From RGIG3513 sp045658985 (lineage in GTDB: Bacteria > Bacillota > Clostridia > Oscillospirales > Butyricicoccaceae): DNA of 39,520 bases. Position numbers and translations under genes: made by a program. The stretch is from assembly GCA_045658985.1 (NCBI GenBank), contig JAZOWC010000055.1:1-39520 (forward strand), written 5' to 3'. The notes beneath the pieces were generated by a model. It worked only from the letters and a program-made list of their open reading frames with translations, did not search any database and was not told the origin of the DNA. Below are positions 29,907 through 38,071 of this stretch, piece by piece; position 1 is the first letter of the stretch, and each line of letters opens with the position of its first letter.

Positions 29907-31271
29907 GTGAACAAAGTCATTGTTGCGCCCTCCGGCGGCGGTCTGCCTGCCGCAATAGGCATAGTCAGGCTGTCGGGCGAAGATACGTTTGCGGTACTGG
30001 ACAGGATTTTCAAGGCAAAATGCCGCAAAAACGCCGCAGACAGACAGTTTACCCGACTGTACTACGGCACGCTCCTCTCCCGCGACGGCAAAACTCTCGA
30101 TCTGTGCATGGCGGTGTGTTTCCGCGCTCCCCACTCCTACACGGGCGAAAATATGGCCGAGATCTACTGTCATGGCTCGAGCGCCGTGGTTGCGGCGGCT
30201 ATCGAGTCGGCAATCGGCGCAGGTGCGCGGTTTGCCGAGCCGGGAGAGTTCACCCAGCGAGCCTTTTTGAGTGGTAAGCTTGACCTGACTCAGGCCGAAG
30301 CCACCGCCGATCTCATTCATTCTACCTCCCTGCTGGCGGCGCAGGCGGCGGCAAGCCAGCTCAGCGGCACGGTCAAGGACGAGATCTCGGTGCTGAGACA
30401 GCGGCTGAGCGGACTTTTGGCGCATTTTTATGCCGTGTGCGACTACTCGGACGAAGATATTGAGCCATTTGAGTACGAGCACGCCGCAGAAGAGCTGAAG
30501 GACATAGGCAATCGGCTGAATAACCTGCTCCAAGGCTATGAGCGTGGCAGCGCCATCAAAAACGGCATCCCCGTAGCCGTGATCGGCCGCCCTAACGCAG
30601 GCAAAAGCTCCCTCTTCAACGCTCTTGCAGGCTTTGACCGCGCTATAGTAACCTCGGAGGCAGGCACTACCCGCGACGTTATCGAGGAGCAGATCACCAT
30701 AGGCGGCGCGCTGTTCAGGCTGCTAGACACGGCGGGCATCCGTCAGGCCGAGGGTCTGGCAGAGAGCATGGGCATCGAGCGCTCCCGCTCGGCGGCAGGC
30801 AGCGCAAAGGCGGTGATATGCGTCTTTGACGGGTCTGAGCCGCTGTGTGACGAGGACTTTGAGGTCCTCGATCTTGTCCCCCAAAACGTGCCCGTATGCG
30901 CCGTGATCAACAAGCAGGACATAGCCGCAAACCCGCTCACCGAGCAAAAAATCCGCGCAACCGACATTGCAAATATATACAAACTATCGGCCAAAACCGG
31001 TGACGGACTGCAGGCGCTGACAGCGTGGCTCACCGGCCTCATACCCTCCTCCGAGGGCGTAATAATCACCAGTCCCAGACAGGCAAACCTGCTGTTGTCG
31101 GCGCGGGATGCCTGCGCTCTGGCTCAGCAAAGCGCTCTTGCAGGACTGACCGCAGACGCGTTTTTGAGCGATGCGGAGCGGGCGCTCAGCGATCTTGGCA
31201 AGATAACCGGCGACACCGCCCAAGCAGATATCGCAGGCGAGATATTCAGCCGATTCTGTGTAGGCAAGTAA
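29907..31271 (+). CDS. mnmE: tRNA uridine-5-carboxymethylaminomethyl GTPase MnmE
   Basis: MnmE works with MnmG to modify U34 of certain tRNAs, using methylene-THF, glycine or ammonium, and GTP. The 454-residue product has the N-terminal folate domain (APHSYTGENMAEIYCHGSSA), the helical domain, and a G domain with GRPNAGKSS (G1), TTRD (G2), DTAG (G3) and NKQD (G4), ending in the conserved FCVGK. The GTG at 29907 is chosen because GAGGTG lies 6 nt ahead; an in-frame GTG at 29898 overlaps that ribosome site. mnmG follows after 323 nt of mostly repeat DNA. Confidence 0.97.
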   Translation: MNKVIVAPSGGGLPAAIGIVRLSGEDTFAVLDRIFKAKCRKNAADRQFTRLYYGTLLSRDGKTLDLCMAVCFRAPHSYTGENMAEIYCHGSSAVVAAAIESAIGAGARFAEPGEFTQRAFLSGKLDLTQAEATADLIHSTSLLAAQAAASQLSGTVKDEISVLRQRLSGLLAHFYAVCDYSDEDIEPFEYEHAAEELKDIGNRLNNLLQGYERGSAIKNGIPVAVIGRPNAGKSSLFNALAGFDRAIVTSEAGTTRDVIEEQITIGGALFRLLDTAGIRQAEGLAESMGIERSRSAAGSAKAVICVFDGSEPLCDEDFEVLDLVPQNVPVCAVINKQDIAANPLTEQKIRATDIANIYKLSAKTGDGLQALTAWLTGLIPSSEGVIITSPRQANLLLSARDACALAQQSALAGLTADAFLSDAERALSDLGKITGDTAQADIAGEIFSRFCVGK

Positions 31272-31594
31272 GCAAACGCGAGAGGCAGAATGTCCACTTC
31301 GCGGACGTGAGGCGCGCGTCAAAAACGTGCATGATATGCGCCTTCGGCGCGTTGAGGTGTCGCTCCGCGACCGATCGGTCAACCCATCGGGAGCAAGCCC
31401 CATCGCCCTGCAAGGCGAACTCCGAACCGCCATTGCGTGAGCAAGCCACCCCCTAAGCACCAATAATCCCTTGTTTTCTCACAACTCTCTGTAATATATC
31501 CATAGTTTTATACTATACATCATCACTTTTCCCTATTCCGCGGCAGCCAAAACCTGCCGCGAGACAGAGTCTCTCAAGGAGGCGTATTTTCAGT
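31272..31594. repeat. Gap between mnmE and mnmG
   Basis: No gene. It contains small hairpins and a truncated GTGATAT-family end (31333-31378: GATATGCGCC/GGCGC, then GTTGAGGTGTCGC/GCGAC and CGAT). The rest, from about 31450, is AT-rich and may hold the mnmG promoter, but no convincing -35/-10 pair was found. A GCGGCAG/CTGCCGC hairpin precedes the mnmG ribosome site. Confidence 0.65.
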
Positions 31595-33475
31595 ATGAGC
31601 TATTTTTCCGGACATTTTGATATTATCGTGGTAGGTGCGGGACACGCGGGCATCGAGGCCGCGCTTGCTCCCGCCCGTATGGGTCTGCGCACCCTCTGCC
31701 TGTGCACCAGTCTGGATGCGGTGGGCAATCTGCCCTGCAACCCCTCCATCGGCGGCACGGCAAAAGGCCAGCTCGTCCGCGAGATAGATGCCCTCGGCGG
31801 CGAGATGGGCAAGGCCGCCGAGCATGCCTGCCTGCAGTTTCGGATGCTCAACCGCGGCAAAGGCCCTGCCGTATTTTCTCCCCGCGCACAGAGCGACCGT
31901 ATGGCCTACCGCGCCTATATGCGCCACGCCCTTGAGAGCCTTCCCTCCCTCTCCCTGCGGCAGGGCGAATGTGCACATATTTGCAAACTTCCCGAGGGCG
32001 GCTGGAGGGTCGATCTTCACGGTGAGGCATACTACACCTGCGCCGCCATCGTCCTTGCAACGGGCACATATCTGCGTTCCACCACCTACACCGGCGCCGT
32101 TATGCGGCATATGGGCCCCGACGGAATGTATTCGGCAGATTTTCTCAGCGACTCGCTGAGTGAGTTGGGGTTGTCTCTCCGCCGCTTCAAGACGGGCACT
32201 CCGCCCCGCATCGACGGCAGGACGGTGGACTACTCAAAGATGACCCCCCAGTACGGCGACGAGGACGAGGAGGGTTTCGTCTTCAAGGTCGGCCATCAGC
32301 CTCTGCGCAACGAGCTGTGCTGCTATATGACCTACACCAACGCACGCACCCACGAGATCATTCAGGAGGCCATGCCCCGCTCTCCCCTCTACAACGGCAC
32401 AATCGACGGCGTCGGCCCCCGCTACTGCCCCTCCATCGAGGTCAAGGTGCGGCAGTTCCCCGACAAAGAGCGCCATCAGCTGTTTTTGGAGCCTTGCGGA
32501 CTGGACAGCTGCGAGATCTACCTGCAGGGTCTGTCCACCTCCCTGCCCGAAGACACCCAGCTGAGCATGATCCACTCCATCGAGGGACTGGAGAATGCCG
32601 AGATCATGCGTTCGGGCTACGCCATTGAGTACGACTGCATCGACCCCCTCCACCTGACCCACGCCCTTGCCGTCAAAGACCACCCCGGCCTCTTTGCCGC
32701 AGGTCAGCTTTGCGGAAGCTCGGGCTACGAAGAAGCCGCCGCTCAGGGCCTGATCGCGGGCATCAACGCCGCACACTATGTGCGCGGCCTGCCGCCCTTT
32801 GTGCTCCAGCGCGCCGACGGCTACATCGGCACGCTGATCGACGATCTGGTCACCCGCGGCACCAACGAGCCTTATCGCATGATGACCTCTCGCTGCGAGT
32901 ACCGTCTGGTCTGCCGTCAGGACAACGCCGACGCGCGTCTGATGGAAAAAGGCCTTGCCCTCGGCCTTGTGCCCCCCGAGCGGGTGGAAAATATGAAGCT
33001 CGAGCAGGCTCAGGCCGCCGAGGAGATGGCGCGCCTGAGCAAAACCACCGTCCGTCCCTCCCCCGAGCTTGCCGCAATGATGGAGTCACGCGGCACCACA
33101 CCCATCGAGCACGCCTGCACCCTTGCCGACCTGCTCCGCCGCCCCCAGCTGGATTATCTGTGCCTTTCTCCCTTTGACCCACGCCGTCCTCAGCTGACCA
33201 AGCGGGTGTGGAGCCTTGCCGAGACCGAGATCAAGTACGAGGGCTACATCAAGCGCCAGAAGAGCGACATCGAGCAGCAGAAGAAGCTGGAAAACTCCCC
33301 CCTCCCCGCAGACATCGACTATATGAGCATTCAGACCGTCCGCACCGAGGCCAGAGAAAAGCTGCAGCAGGTGCGCCCCGAGACTTTGGGGCAGGCATCC
33401 CGCATCAGCGGCGTTTCTCCCGCCGACATCGGCGCGCTGATGGTATATCTGAGCCACAGAGGTGACAAAAAATGA
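31595..33475 (+). CDS. mnmG: tRNA uridine-5-carboxymethylaminomethyl modification enzyme MnmG (GidA)
   Basis: This 626-residue FAD enzyme is the partner of MnmE. It shows the dinucleotide-binding VVGAGHAGIEAALAPARMG, CNPSIGGTAKGQLVREIDAL with a conserved Cys, FKTGTPPRIDGRTV, the second conserved Cys in GPRYCPSIEVKV, and GQLCGSSGYEEAAAQGLIAG. The C-terminal helical region that contacts MnmE and tRNA is present. AAGGAGG lies 11 nt before ATG. It overlaps rsmG in an ATGA junction, so the two are translationally coupled. Confidence 0.98.
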   Translation: MSYFSGHFDIIVVGAGHAGIEAALAPARMGLRTLCLCTSLDAVGNLPCNPSIGGTAKGQLVREIDALGGEMGKAAEHACLQFRMLNRGKGPAVFSPRAQSDRMAYRAYMRHALESLPSLSLRQGECAHICKLPEGGWRVDLHGEAYYTCAAIVLATGTYLRSTTYTGAVMRHMGPDGMYSADFLSDSLSELGLSLRRFKTGTPPRIDGRTVDYSKMTPQYGDEDEEGFVFKVGHQPLRNELCCYMTYTNARTHEIIQEAMPRSPLYNGTIDGVGPRYCPSIEVKVRQFPDKERHQLFLEPCGLDSCEIYLQGLSTSLPEDTQLSMIHSIEGLENAEIMRSGYAIEYDCIDPLHLTHALAVKDHPGLFAAGQLCGSSGYEEAAAQGLIAGINAAHYVRGLPPFVLQRADGYIGTLIDDLVTRGTNEPYRMMTSRCEYRLVCRQDNADARLMEKGLALGLVPPERVENMKLEQAQAAEEMARLSKTTVRPSPELAAMMESRGTTPIEHACTLADLLRRPQLDYLCLSPFDPRRPQLTKRVWSLAETEIKYEGYIKRQKSDIEQQKKLENSPLPADIDYMSIQTVRTEAREKLQQVRPETLGQASRISGVSPADIGALMVYLSHRGDKK

Positions 33476-34173
33476 AAATATCCGACACAATCCGACAGGT
33501 CTGCGCCCCTTGGGGACTGGAACTTGAAGAAAGCGCCCTCGCAAGATGCGAACAGTTTGCCGACCTGCTCATCGAAAAAAACAAGGTGATGAACCTGACC
33601 GCCATCACAGAGGAGGACAAAGTGGCACGCCTGCATTTTGCCGATTGCCTGTACCTGCTCTCCTGCTGTGACCTCAGGGGCAAAAAAATCATCGACGTAG
33701 GCTGCGGCGGCGGCTTTCCCAGCCTGCCCCTGCTCTGCGCCGAGCCCGGGCTTGACATTCTGGGACTGGACAGCACCGCCAAGCGGATCAACTTTGTCAC
33801 TGAAAGCGCCGAGGCGCTGGGTGTGGGCGGAAAATTCGTGGCCGCCCGCGCCGAAGAATATGCCCTCAAAAACCGTGAGAAGTTTGACATCGCCACCTCC
33901 CGCGCCGTTGCAAGCCTCAACGTGCTGCTTGAGCTGACCCTGCCATTTCTGAAGGTGGGCGGCAAGCTGCTGGCTATGAAAGGCATGAACGAGCTTGAGG
34001 ACGAGGACGCCAAAAAGGCCCTGCAGGTGCTGGGCGGAAAGATCGTGGAAACCAAAACCTACTCGGTAGGCGATGAGTTCCCCGAAAGACGTGTGGTCAT
34101 TGTGGAAAAAATCCGCAAAACCCCCGACGCATATCCCCGCCGCTATGCCAAAATCTCCGCAAAACCGCTGTGA
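33472..34173 (+). CDS. rsmG: 16S rRNA (guanine527-N7)-methyltransferase RsmG
   Basis: RsmG methylates G527 of 16S rRNA with S-adenosylmethionine. The 233-residue product has the N-terminal NKVMNLTAITEEDKVARLHF, the SAM-binding IIDVGCGGGFPSLPLLCA, the SRAVASLNVLLE motif and C-terminal RRYAKISAKPL. Length is normal. The start overlaps the mnmG stop as ATGA, giving the common mnmG-rsmG pair. A GTAC-core hairpin begins 21 nt after the stop codon. Confidence 0.97.
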   Translation: MKISDTIRQVCAPWGLELEESALARCEQFADLLIEKNKVMNLTAITEEDKVARLHFADCLYLLSCCDLRGKKIIDVGCGGGFPSLPLLCAEPGLDILGLDSTAKRINFVTESAEALGVGGKFVAARAEEYALKNREKFDIATSRAVASLNVLLELTLPFLKVGGKLLAMKGMNELEDEDAKKALQVLGGKIVETKTYSVGDEFPERRVVIVEKIRKTPDAYPRRYAKISAKPL

Positions 34174-34194
34174 GAAGAAGTTAGTCTGAGATAA

Positions 34195-34298
34195 GGGAAC
34201 GGACTGATTTCGCCCATCTACTGCCTAACTCTCGGGTCGCCGTACACAGAGTACTGCCAACCCTCGCGTTAGTTGTATATGAACGAAATCCCCGTTCC
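34195..34298 (+). repeat. GTAC-core hairpin element, copy at the rsmG 3' end
   Basis: Outer arms GGAACGG and CCGTTCC pair, ATTTCG pairs with CGAAAT, and CTAAC...GGGT pairs with ACCC...GTTAG around GCCGTAC...GTACTGCC. Orientation is plus, matching the plus-strand gene. Confidence 0.88.
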
Positions 34299-34322
34299 TC
34301 CGAGTTTGCTCTGTGGCATGCC

Positions 34323-34512
34323 CCGCCGCGTCATCCTGAGCGTAGCGCAGCGGAGTCGAACTGCGCAGCAGCACCGAGCACAGCGACGGTGGGATCTCGG
34401 CGCAAAGCTCCCCCGCAATTAATCACATCGCACCGTCATCGCTTGAGACCCCAAATGTGCGATGCACATTTGATCCTCGCCTTGCTCGGATTTCGACAAG
34501 CTCAGGGTGACA
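34323..34512 (+). repeat. CATCCTGAGCG-type repeat, left flank of the GIY-YIG/DUF1643 pair
   Basis: Begins CCGCGTCATCCTGAGCG and ends CTCAGGGTGAC, with imperfect inverted ends. A direct copy lies at 35396-35571 and a shorter one at 37864-37946. Repeats of this style are widespread in bacterial genomes. Confidence 0.8.
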
Positions 34513-34556
34513 AGCGAACGAACCCGCCACAAAAAACTCCACCACCCGGAGGACTC

Positions 34557-34829
34557 ATGTATTACGTTTATATACTTACCAACGCAAATAATACCGTAAT
34601 ATACATCGGCGTTACCAACGATCTCCCCCGCAGACTTTCGGAGCACAAAAACGGAGCCGTTGACAGTTTCACCAAGCGATACCATGTACATAAACTGGTT
34701 TATTTTGAGGAATACCTCAACCCTAACGATGCAATCTCCCGAGAAAAACAGCTGAAAGGCTGGCGACGCTCCAAGAAGAATGCACTTGTGGAATCCACAA
34801 ACCCAAGCTGGAGCGACCTGAGCCGATGA
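34557..34829 (+). CDS. Small GIY-YIG nuclease-domain protein
   Basis: The 90-residue protein is one GIY-YIG domain: YYVYILTNANNTVIYIGVTN, with Arg25, His30 and the metal-binding Glu63 in the AISREKQLKGW segment. Such short proteins (UPF0213/YhbQ style) are common and mostly uncharacterised. The ATG is chosen from GGAGGA 4 nt ahead; an open frame upstream is repeat DNA. The stop overlaps a possible start of the next gene as ATGA, so the pair is probably coexpressed. Both lie between direct repeats. Confidence 0.9.
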   Translation: MYYVYILTNANNTVIYIGVTNDLPRRLSEHKNGAVDSFTKRYHVHKLVYFEEYLNPNDAISREKQLKGWRRSKKNALVESTNPSWSDLSR

Positions 34830-34852
34830 CCACACCTAAAGGAGTGCCTCCC

Positions 34853-35395
34853 ATGCCCCCTAAAGTAACCCAGCACACTTTGCACTATCCCCAAGGGTAT
34901 GCGCCCGATCATATCGACCCTGCCAAGTATTCGTCGTGCAGATTCGCATTGGGCAAGCTTGGTACACACCCTTTGGTCGTCATCTGTATGAACCCTTCCG
35001 CCGCAGAGGACACCCTCAGTGATATGACAGTCAACCGTATTATCAAAATCGGTCAGGCATTGGGCATGGACGGCTGGATGATTTTTAACACCTATCCGGA
35101 AAGGGCAACCAGCGCCAGATCCCTCACCGTTTTTGACCAAAATCTGTGCCAAAAAAATCTGACCGTAATTGCCGATTTTTTGAGAGAACATAACATTACC
35201 GAGGTGTGGGGCGCATGGGGTAATGCTGACCATCCAACCGTGACAGAGGGCAAAAATCGGCTGATTTCCCTGCTGAAAAATATGGGTATAAAAGTCTACT
35301 ACTTTGGCACTCTGACCAAAAACGGCAACCCCCGCCACCCGCTGCAGCGATACGAAAAGTGGGATTTGGCCGACAAGCATTATCTTGATTTTTAG
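34853..35395 (+). CDS. DUF1643 domain protein
   Basis: The 180-residue protein matches DUF1643: VVICMNPSAAEDTLSDMTVN near the N-terminus, GWMIFNTYPERAT, and a later WGAWGN with KVYYFGTLTKNGNPRHP. Function is unknown. The ATG at 34853 has AAAGGAG 8 nt ahead; an in-frame ATG at 34826 overlaps the GIY-YIG stop and would add nine residues. It lies between CATCCTGAGCG repeats together with the GIY-YIG gene, a cassette-like layout. Confidence 0.88.
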   Translation: MPPKVTQHTLHYPQGYAPDHIDPAKYSSCRFALGKLGTHPLVVICMNPSAAEDTLSDMTVNRIIKIGQALGMDGWMIFNTYPERATSARSLTVFDQNLCQKNLTVIADFLREHNITEVWGAWGNADHPTVTEGKNRLISLLKNMGIKVYYFGTLTKNGNPRHPLQRYEKWDLADKHYLDF

Positions 35396-35571
35396 CCGCG
35401 CCGCGTCATCCTGAGCGGAGCGCAGCGGAGTCGAACTGCGAAGCAGCGACAAGCGTACGCGCAGTCGGGATCTCGGCGCAATACTCCCCCGCGCGTCATT
35501 CGCTTGAGACCCCAAATGTGCGATGCACATTTGATCCTCGCGCCGCTCGGATTTCAACTGTGCTCAGGGTG
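35396..35571 (+). repeat. CATCCTGAGCG-type repeat, right flank of the GIY-YIG/DUF1643 pair
   Basis: Direct copy of 34323-34512, sharing for example GCTTGAGACCCCAAATGTGC with it. It begins immediately at the DUF1643 stop codon. Confidence 0.8.
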
Positions 35572-35572
35572 T

Positions 35573-35662
35573 CCTCCCCACGAGACAGGTCTCGCGGGGG
35601 CCCCGATTAAATAGATATTGTCGGAATTAATCCGCCAATATCTTGCTACGCACTCGCGTCGC
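35573..35662 (+). repeat. CCCCACGA-type three-hairpin module, plus-strand copy
   Basis: Stems CCCCACGAGAC/GTCTCGCGGGG, ATTGTCGGA/TCCGCCAAT and ACGC/GCGT follow the same framework as 13834-13924. Confidence 0.75.
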
Positions 35663-35733
35663 CTCGCTCACGCTCGGTCAGCCAATGGCTGACACCTTCA
35701 TTGTTCATTACTCGTTTAGCTTTCACACACCAA

Positions 35734-35759
35734 AAAAACCTGCCGGTTGGCAGGTTTTT
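35734..35759. terminator. Bidirectional terminator between DUF1643 and AraC genes
   Basis: AAAAACCTGCC pairs with GGCAGGTTTTT around GGTT; it serves both convergent transcripts. Confidence 0.9.
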
Positions 35760-35844
35760 GATTATATATGGTATTATCCGCATTATATATTACGCGCAGT
35801 TATAACTACTACGGCATATTTCCCCATTCATCGCGGCGTTTCCC

Positions 35845-36588
35845 TCACTTGCCTGTGGGTGGCGTGCCGTATTTTGCCTTGTAGGCCTTGCTGAAATACA
35901 GCCCGTCCTCAAACCCCACCGCTTCGGCCACCCCGCCGATGCTGTCGTACTCGCCGCTGTCCAGTATGGCTTTTGCCTGACTGAGTCGGCTGTGGAGCAG
36001 GTATTTTTTGGGCGGCATACCGAATCTTTCTTCAAACAGCCGCCTGAAGTAGGTATCCGACACTCCGCACAGCTGGGGCAGTTCGCTCACGCGCAGGCTC
36101 GGGTCAAAAATATGCTTTTCCAGATGGTGCAGGGCAGGCTCCAGTATTCGGTGGCTGTGGGGTCGGTCGCCGCCCGCTTCTTCGGCAAAATGGGCCAGCA
36201 GCTCCCACAGCAGAGCCATGCACCGGCAGCGGTTTGCCCCCGTCTGCACCGTCCAGCAGCGGTAGATCTGCTCTATGAGCCGCGCCGTCTCGCCGTTTTT
36301 ACGCAGGACGATGGCTCGCGGAGTCCTGTCGGGCAGCTCCCCCGAGAAGTTTATCATCAGCGACTCGCCCCTCTCCTCATTGGGGTAGAGGGCCTGATAG
36401 GGCGGGCTGTTTACCAAAAATATTGTATCACCCGGCTCGCCGCGCATCCGCTCATTCTGCATCACGTAGTCCAGGTTGGCGCTGAGCCGCAGGATTATGC
36501 GGTGGGGGTAGGTCGTGTGTACTGCGCCGTGACGGGAAAACTGCCGCGTCACCGAAATCAGTTTGATTTTTTCTATATTCTCCAACAT
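35845..36588 (-). CDS. AraC-family transcriptional regulator
   Basis: The 247-residue protein has an N-terminal cupin-like sensing domain and a C-terminal double HTH: VSELPQLCGVSDTYFRRLFE followed by RFGMPPKKYLLHSRLSQAKAI, then IGGVAEAVGFEDGLYFSKAY with KAKYGTPP. ATG at 36588 is chosen over an ATG 33 nt upstream because that one overlaps the -10 of the promoter. It is divergent from an AEC-family transporter and probably regulates it; carbohydrate or organic-acid signals are typical for such regulators but not provable here. Confidence 0.92.
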   Translation of the reverse strand: MLENIEKIKLISVTRQFSRHGAVHTTYPHRIILRLSANLDYVMQNERMRGEPGDTIFLVNSPPYQALYPNEERGESLMINFSGELPDRTPRAIVLRKNGETARLIEQIYRCWTVQTGANRCRCMALLWELLAHFAEEAGGDRPHSHRILEPALHHLEKHIFDPSLRVSELPQLCGVSDTYFRRLFEERFGMPPKKYLLHSRLSQAKAILDSGEYDSIGGVAEAVGFEDGLYFSKAYKAKYGTPPTGK

Positions 36589-36604
36589 CAAAATCACCGT
36601 TTTT

Positions 36605-36632
36605 ATTGTACCACACGGCAAATATTTTTCAA
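36605..36632 (-). promoter_or_regulatory. Promoter of the AraC-family gene
   Basis: TTGAAA (36627-36632) and TACAAT (36605-36610) with a 16-nt spacer. Confidence 0.75.
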
Positions 36633-36671
36633 TATTTGTTCGGTTTTTTCCATATAATTATTTTTTCTCCA

Positions 36672-36700
36672 TTTACCTGACGGCTCGCCCAAAGTATAAT
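36672..36700 (+). promoter_or_regulatory. Promoter of the AEC transporter gene
   Basis: TTTACC (36672-36677) and TATAAT (36695-36700) with a 17-nt spacer. Confidence 0.7.
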
Positions 36701-36730
36701 CGAGGCATAAATATCAAAGAAGGTGACCCT

Positions 36731-37630
36731 ATGTTTATCGTCATGCAGCAGGTGCTGCTGCTCATTCTGTTCGCGCTGGTGGGCTACACCCTGTGCAAGC
36801 TGGGCAAGGTCAGGAGCGAGCATACCAAGCTGCTTTCCACCCTGCACGTCTACGTGTTTCTCCCCTGCTCGGTGCTCAACACCTATGCCTCCAACTTTAC
36901 CCCCACCTACATCCGCGAAAAATACCCCCTGCTTATCGCCTCCATCATCATTATCGTCTGCACCATCGTGCTGGGCAGCCTGCTGTCAAGGGTACTGACC
37001 AAGCACCCCTATCAGCGGGCCGTGTACAGCTACAGCCTCAGCTTTGCCAACTACGGATTTTTCGGCTATCCGCTGGTCGAAAGCCTGTTCGGCTCGCTGG
37101 CTCTGCAGAACGCAATGGTGTTCGCCCTGCCCATCTCCCTGTGCACCAACACATGGGGCTACGCCGCGCTGACCAAGACCAAGTTCTCTCTCAAGCGCAT
37201 CTTTACCCCCGTGGTCTGGGCCACACTCATCGGCGCGGCCATCGGCCTGACGGGGTTCAGGATGCCCGACGTCGTTCAGTCGCTGGTCAGCAAATCGGCA
37301 TCCTGCATGGCGCCTATCGGTATGCTTCTGGCAGGAATGGTTGTCAGCGAGTTTGAGTTCCCCTCCCTGCTCGGCGGCAGAAACAACTACCTCATCTCGG
37401 CAATGCGCCTGCTGGTCATCCCCTGCGCCATCGCCCTGACCCTCAAAGTGCTGGGATTTGAAGAAATGGTGCTCACCGCGCTGATGATGCACGCCATGCC
37501 CTGCGGTATGAATACCATCGTGTTCCCCAGACTGGTTGGCGAAGACTGCAAAGCCGGCGCAAGTATGACGCTGATATCGAGCCTGCTGGCTGTACTGACC
37601 ATCCCCCTCTTAGTTGCTGTGTTTTCTTAA
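36731..37630 (+). CDS. AEC-family (auxin efflux carrier-like) transporter
   Basis: The 299-residue membrane protein has about ten hydrophobic segments, with the family's two-half layout: VLLLILFALVGYTLCKLGKV at the start, LHVYVFLPCSVLNTYA, and the central SLSFANYGFFGYPLVESLFG typical of AEC permeases (malate, amino acid or other organic anion export). The C-terminal half repeats the pattern up to LISSLLAVLTIPLLVAVF. The ATG has GAAGGTG 5 nt ahead; an earlier open frame crosses the promoter. Divergent from the AraC regulator. A GTAC-core hairpin begins 16 nt after the stop. Confidence 0.9.
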   Translation: MFIVMQQVLLLILFALVGYTLCKLGKVRSEHTKLLSTLHVYVFLPCSVLNTYASNFTPTYIREKYPLLIASIIIIVCTIVLGSLLSRVLTKHPYQRAVYSYSLSFANYGFFGYPLVESLFGSLALQNAMVFALPISLCTNTWGYAALTKTKFSLKRIFTPVVWATLIGAAIGLTGFRMPDVVQSLVSKSASCMAPIGMLLAGMVVSEFEFPSLLGGRNNYLISAMRLLVIPCAIALTLKVLGFEEMVLTALMMHAMPCGMNTIVFPRLVGEDCKAGASMTLISSLLAVLTIPLLVAVFS

Positions 37631-37645
37631 AATAAAAATGGTGTA

Positions 37646-37750
37646 GGGAACGGGATATTTACGCGTTTCTACTGCGTAACTCTCGGGTCGCCGTACAGAT
37701 AGTACTGTCAACCCTCGTGTTACTTGTATAATCCGCGAAATCCCGTTCCC
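37646..37750 (+). repeat. GTAC-core hairpin element, copy at the AEC gene 3' end
   Basis: Outer arms GGGAACGGGAT and ATCCCGTTCCC pair perfectly, CGCG and its partner follow, and GTAAC...GGGT pairs with ACCC...GTTAC around GCCGTACAGATAGTACTG. The cleanest copy in the window. Confidence 0.92.
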
Positions 37751-38071
37751 CTGAGGCTTGGTTTTACCTCTTCCCTCAAATTCCCGTTCCCCGTAAAAAG
37801 CCTTCTCCTATGCAGGAGAAGGGGGACCGCTTGCGGTGGATGAGGTGGAAACCCGCTCCTTTGGTCATCCTGAGCGGAGCGCCGCTGAGATACCACCATC
37901 GCTTCGCTCGGTGCTGCTGCGCAGTTCGACAAGCTCAGTATGACACAGCGGCGCGCAGTCGAACCCGTAGGGCGCGCTTTGCGCGGGATCTCTCCCATTC
38001 TGCGGTGCTCCGTAGGGGCGATCATTGATCGCCCGCAATATTTGCGTTAACCATATTCTGCGCCGTCTTAT

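Larger units (their letters stand above)
34174..34556. repeat. Repeat-filled gap between rsmG and the GIY-YIG gene
   Basis: No gene. It contains the GTAC-core element (34195-34298) and a CATCCTGAGCG-type repeat (34323-34512). Confidence 0.8.
35396..35844. repeat. Repeat-filled gap between the DUF1643 and AraC genes
   Basis: No gene. It contains a CATCCTGAGCG repeat (35396-35571), a CCCCACGA-type module (35573-35662) with TCAGCCA/TGGCTGA after it, and a terminator (35734-35759). Confidence 0.8.
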
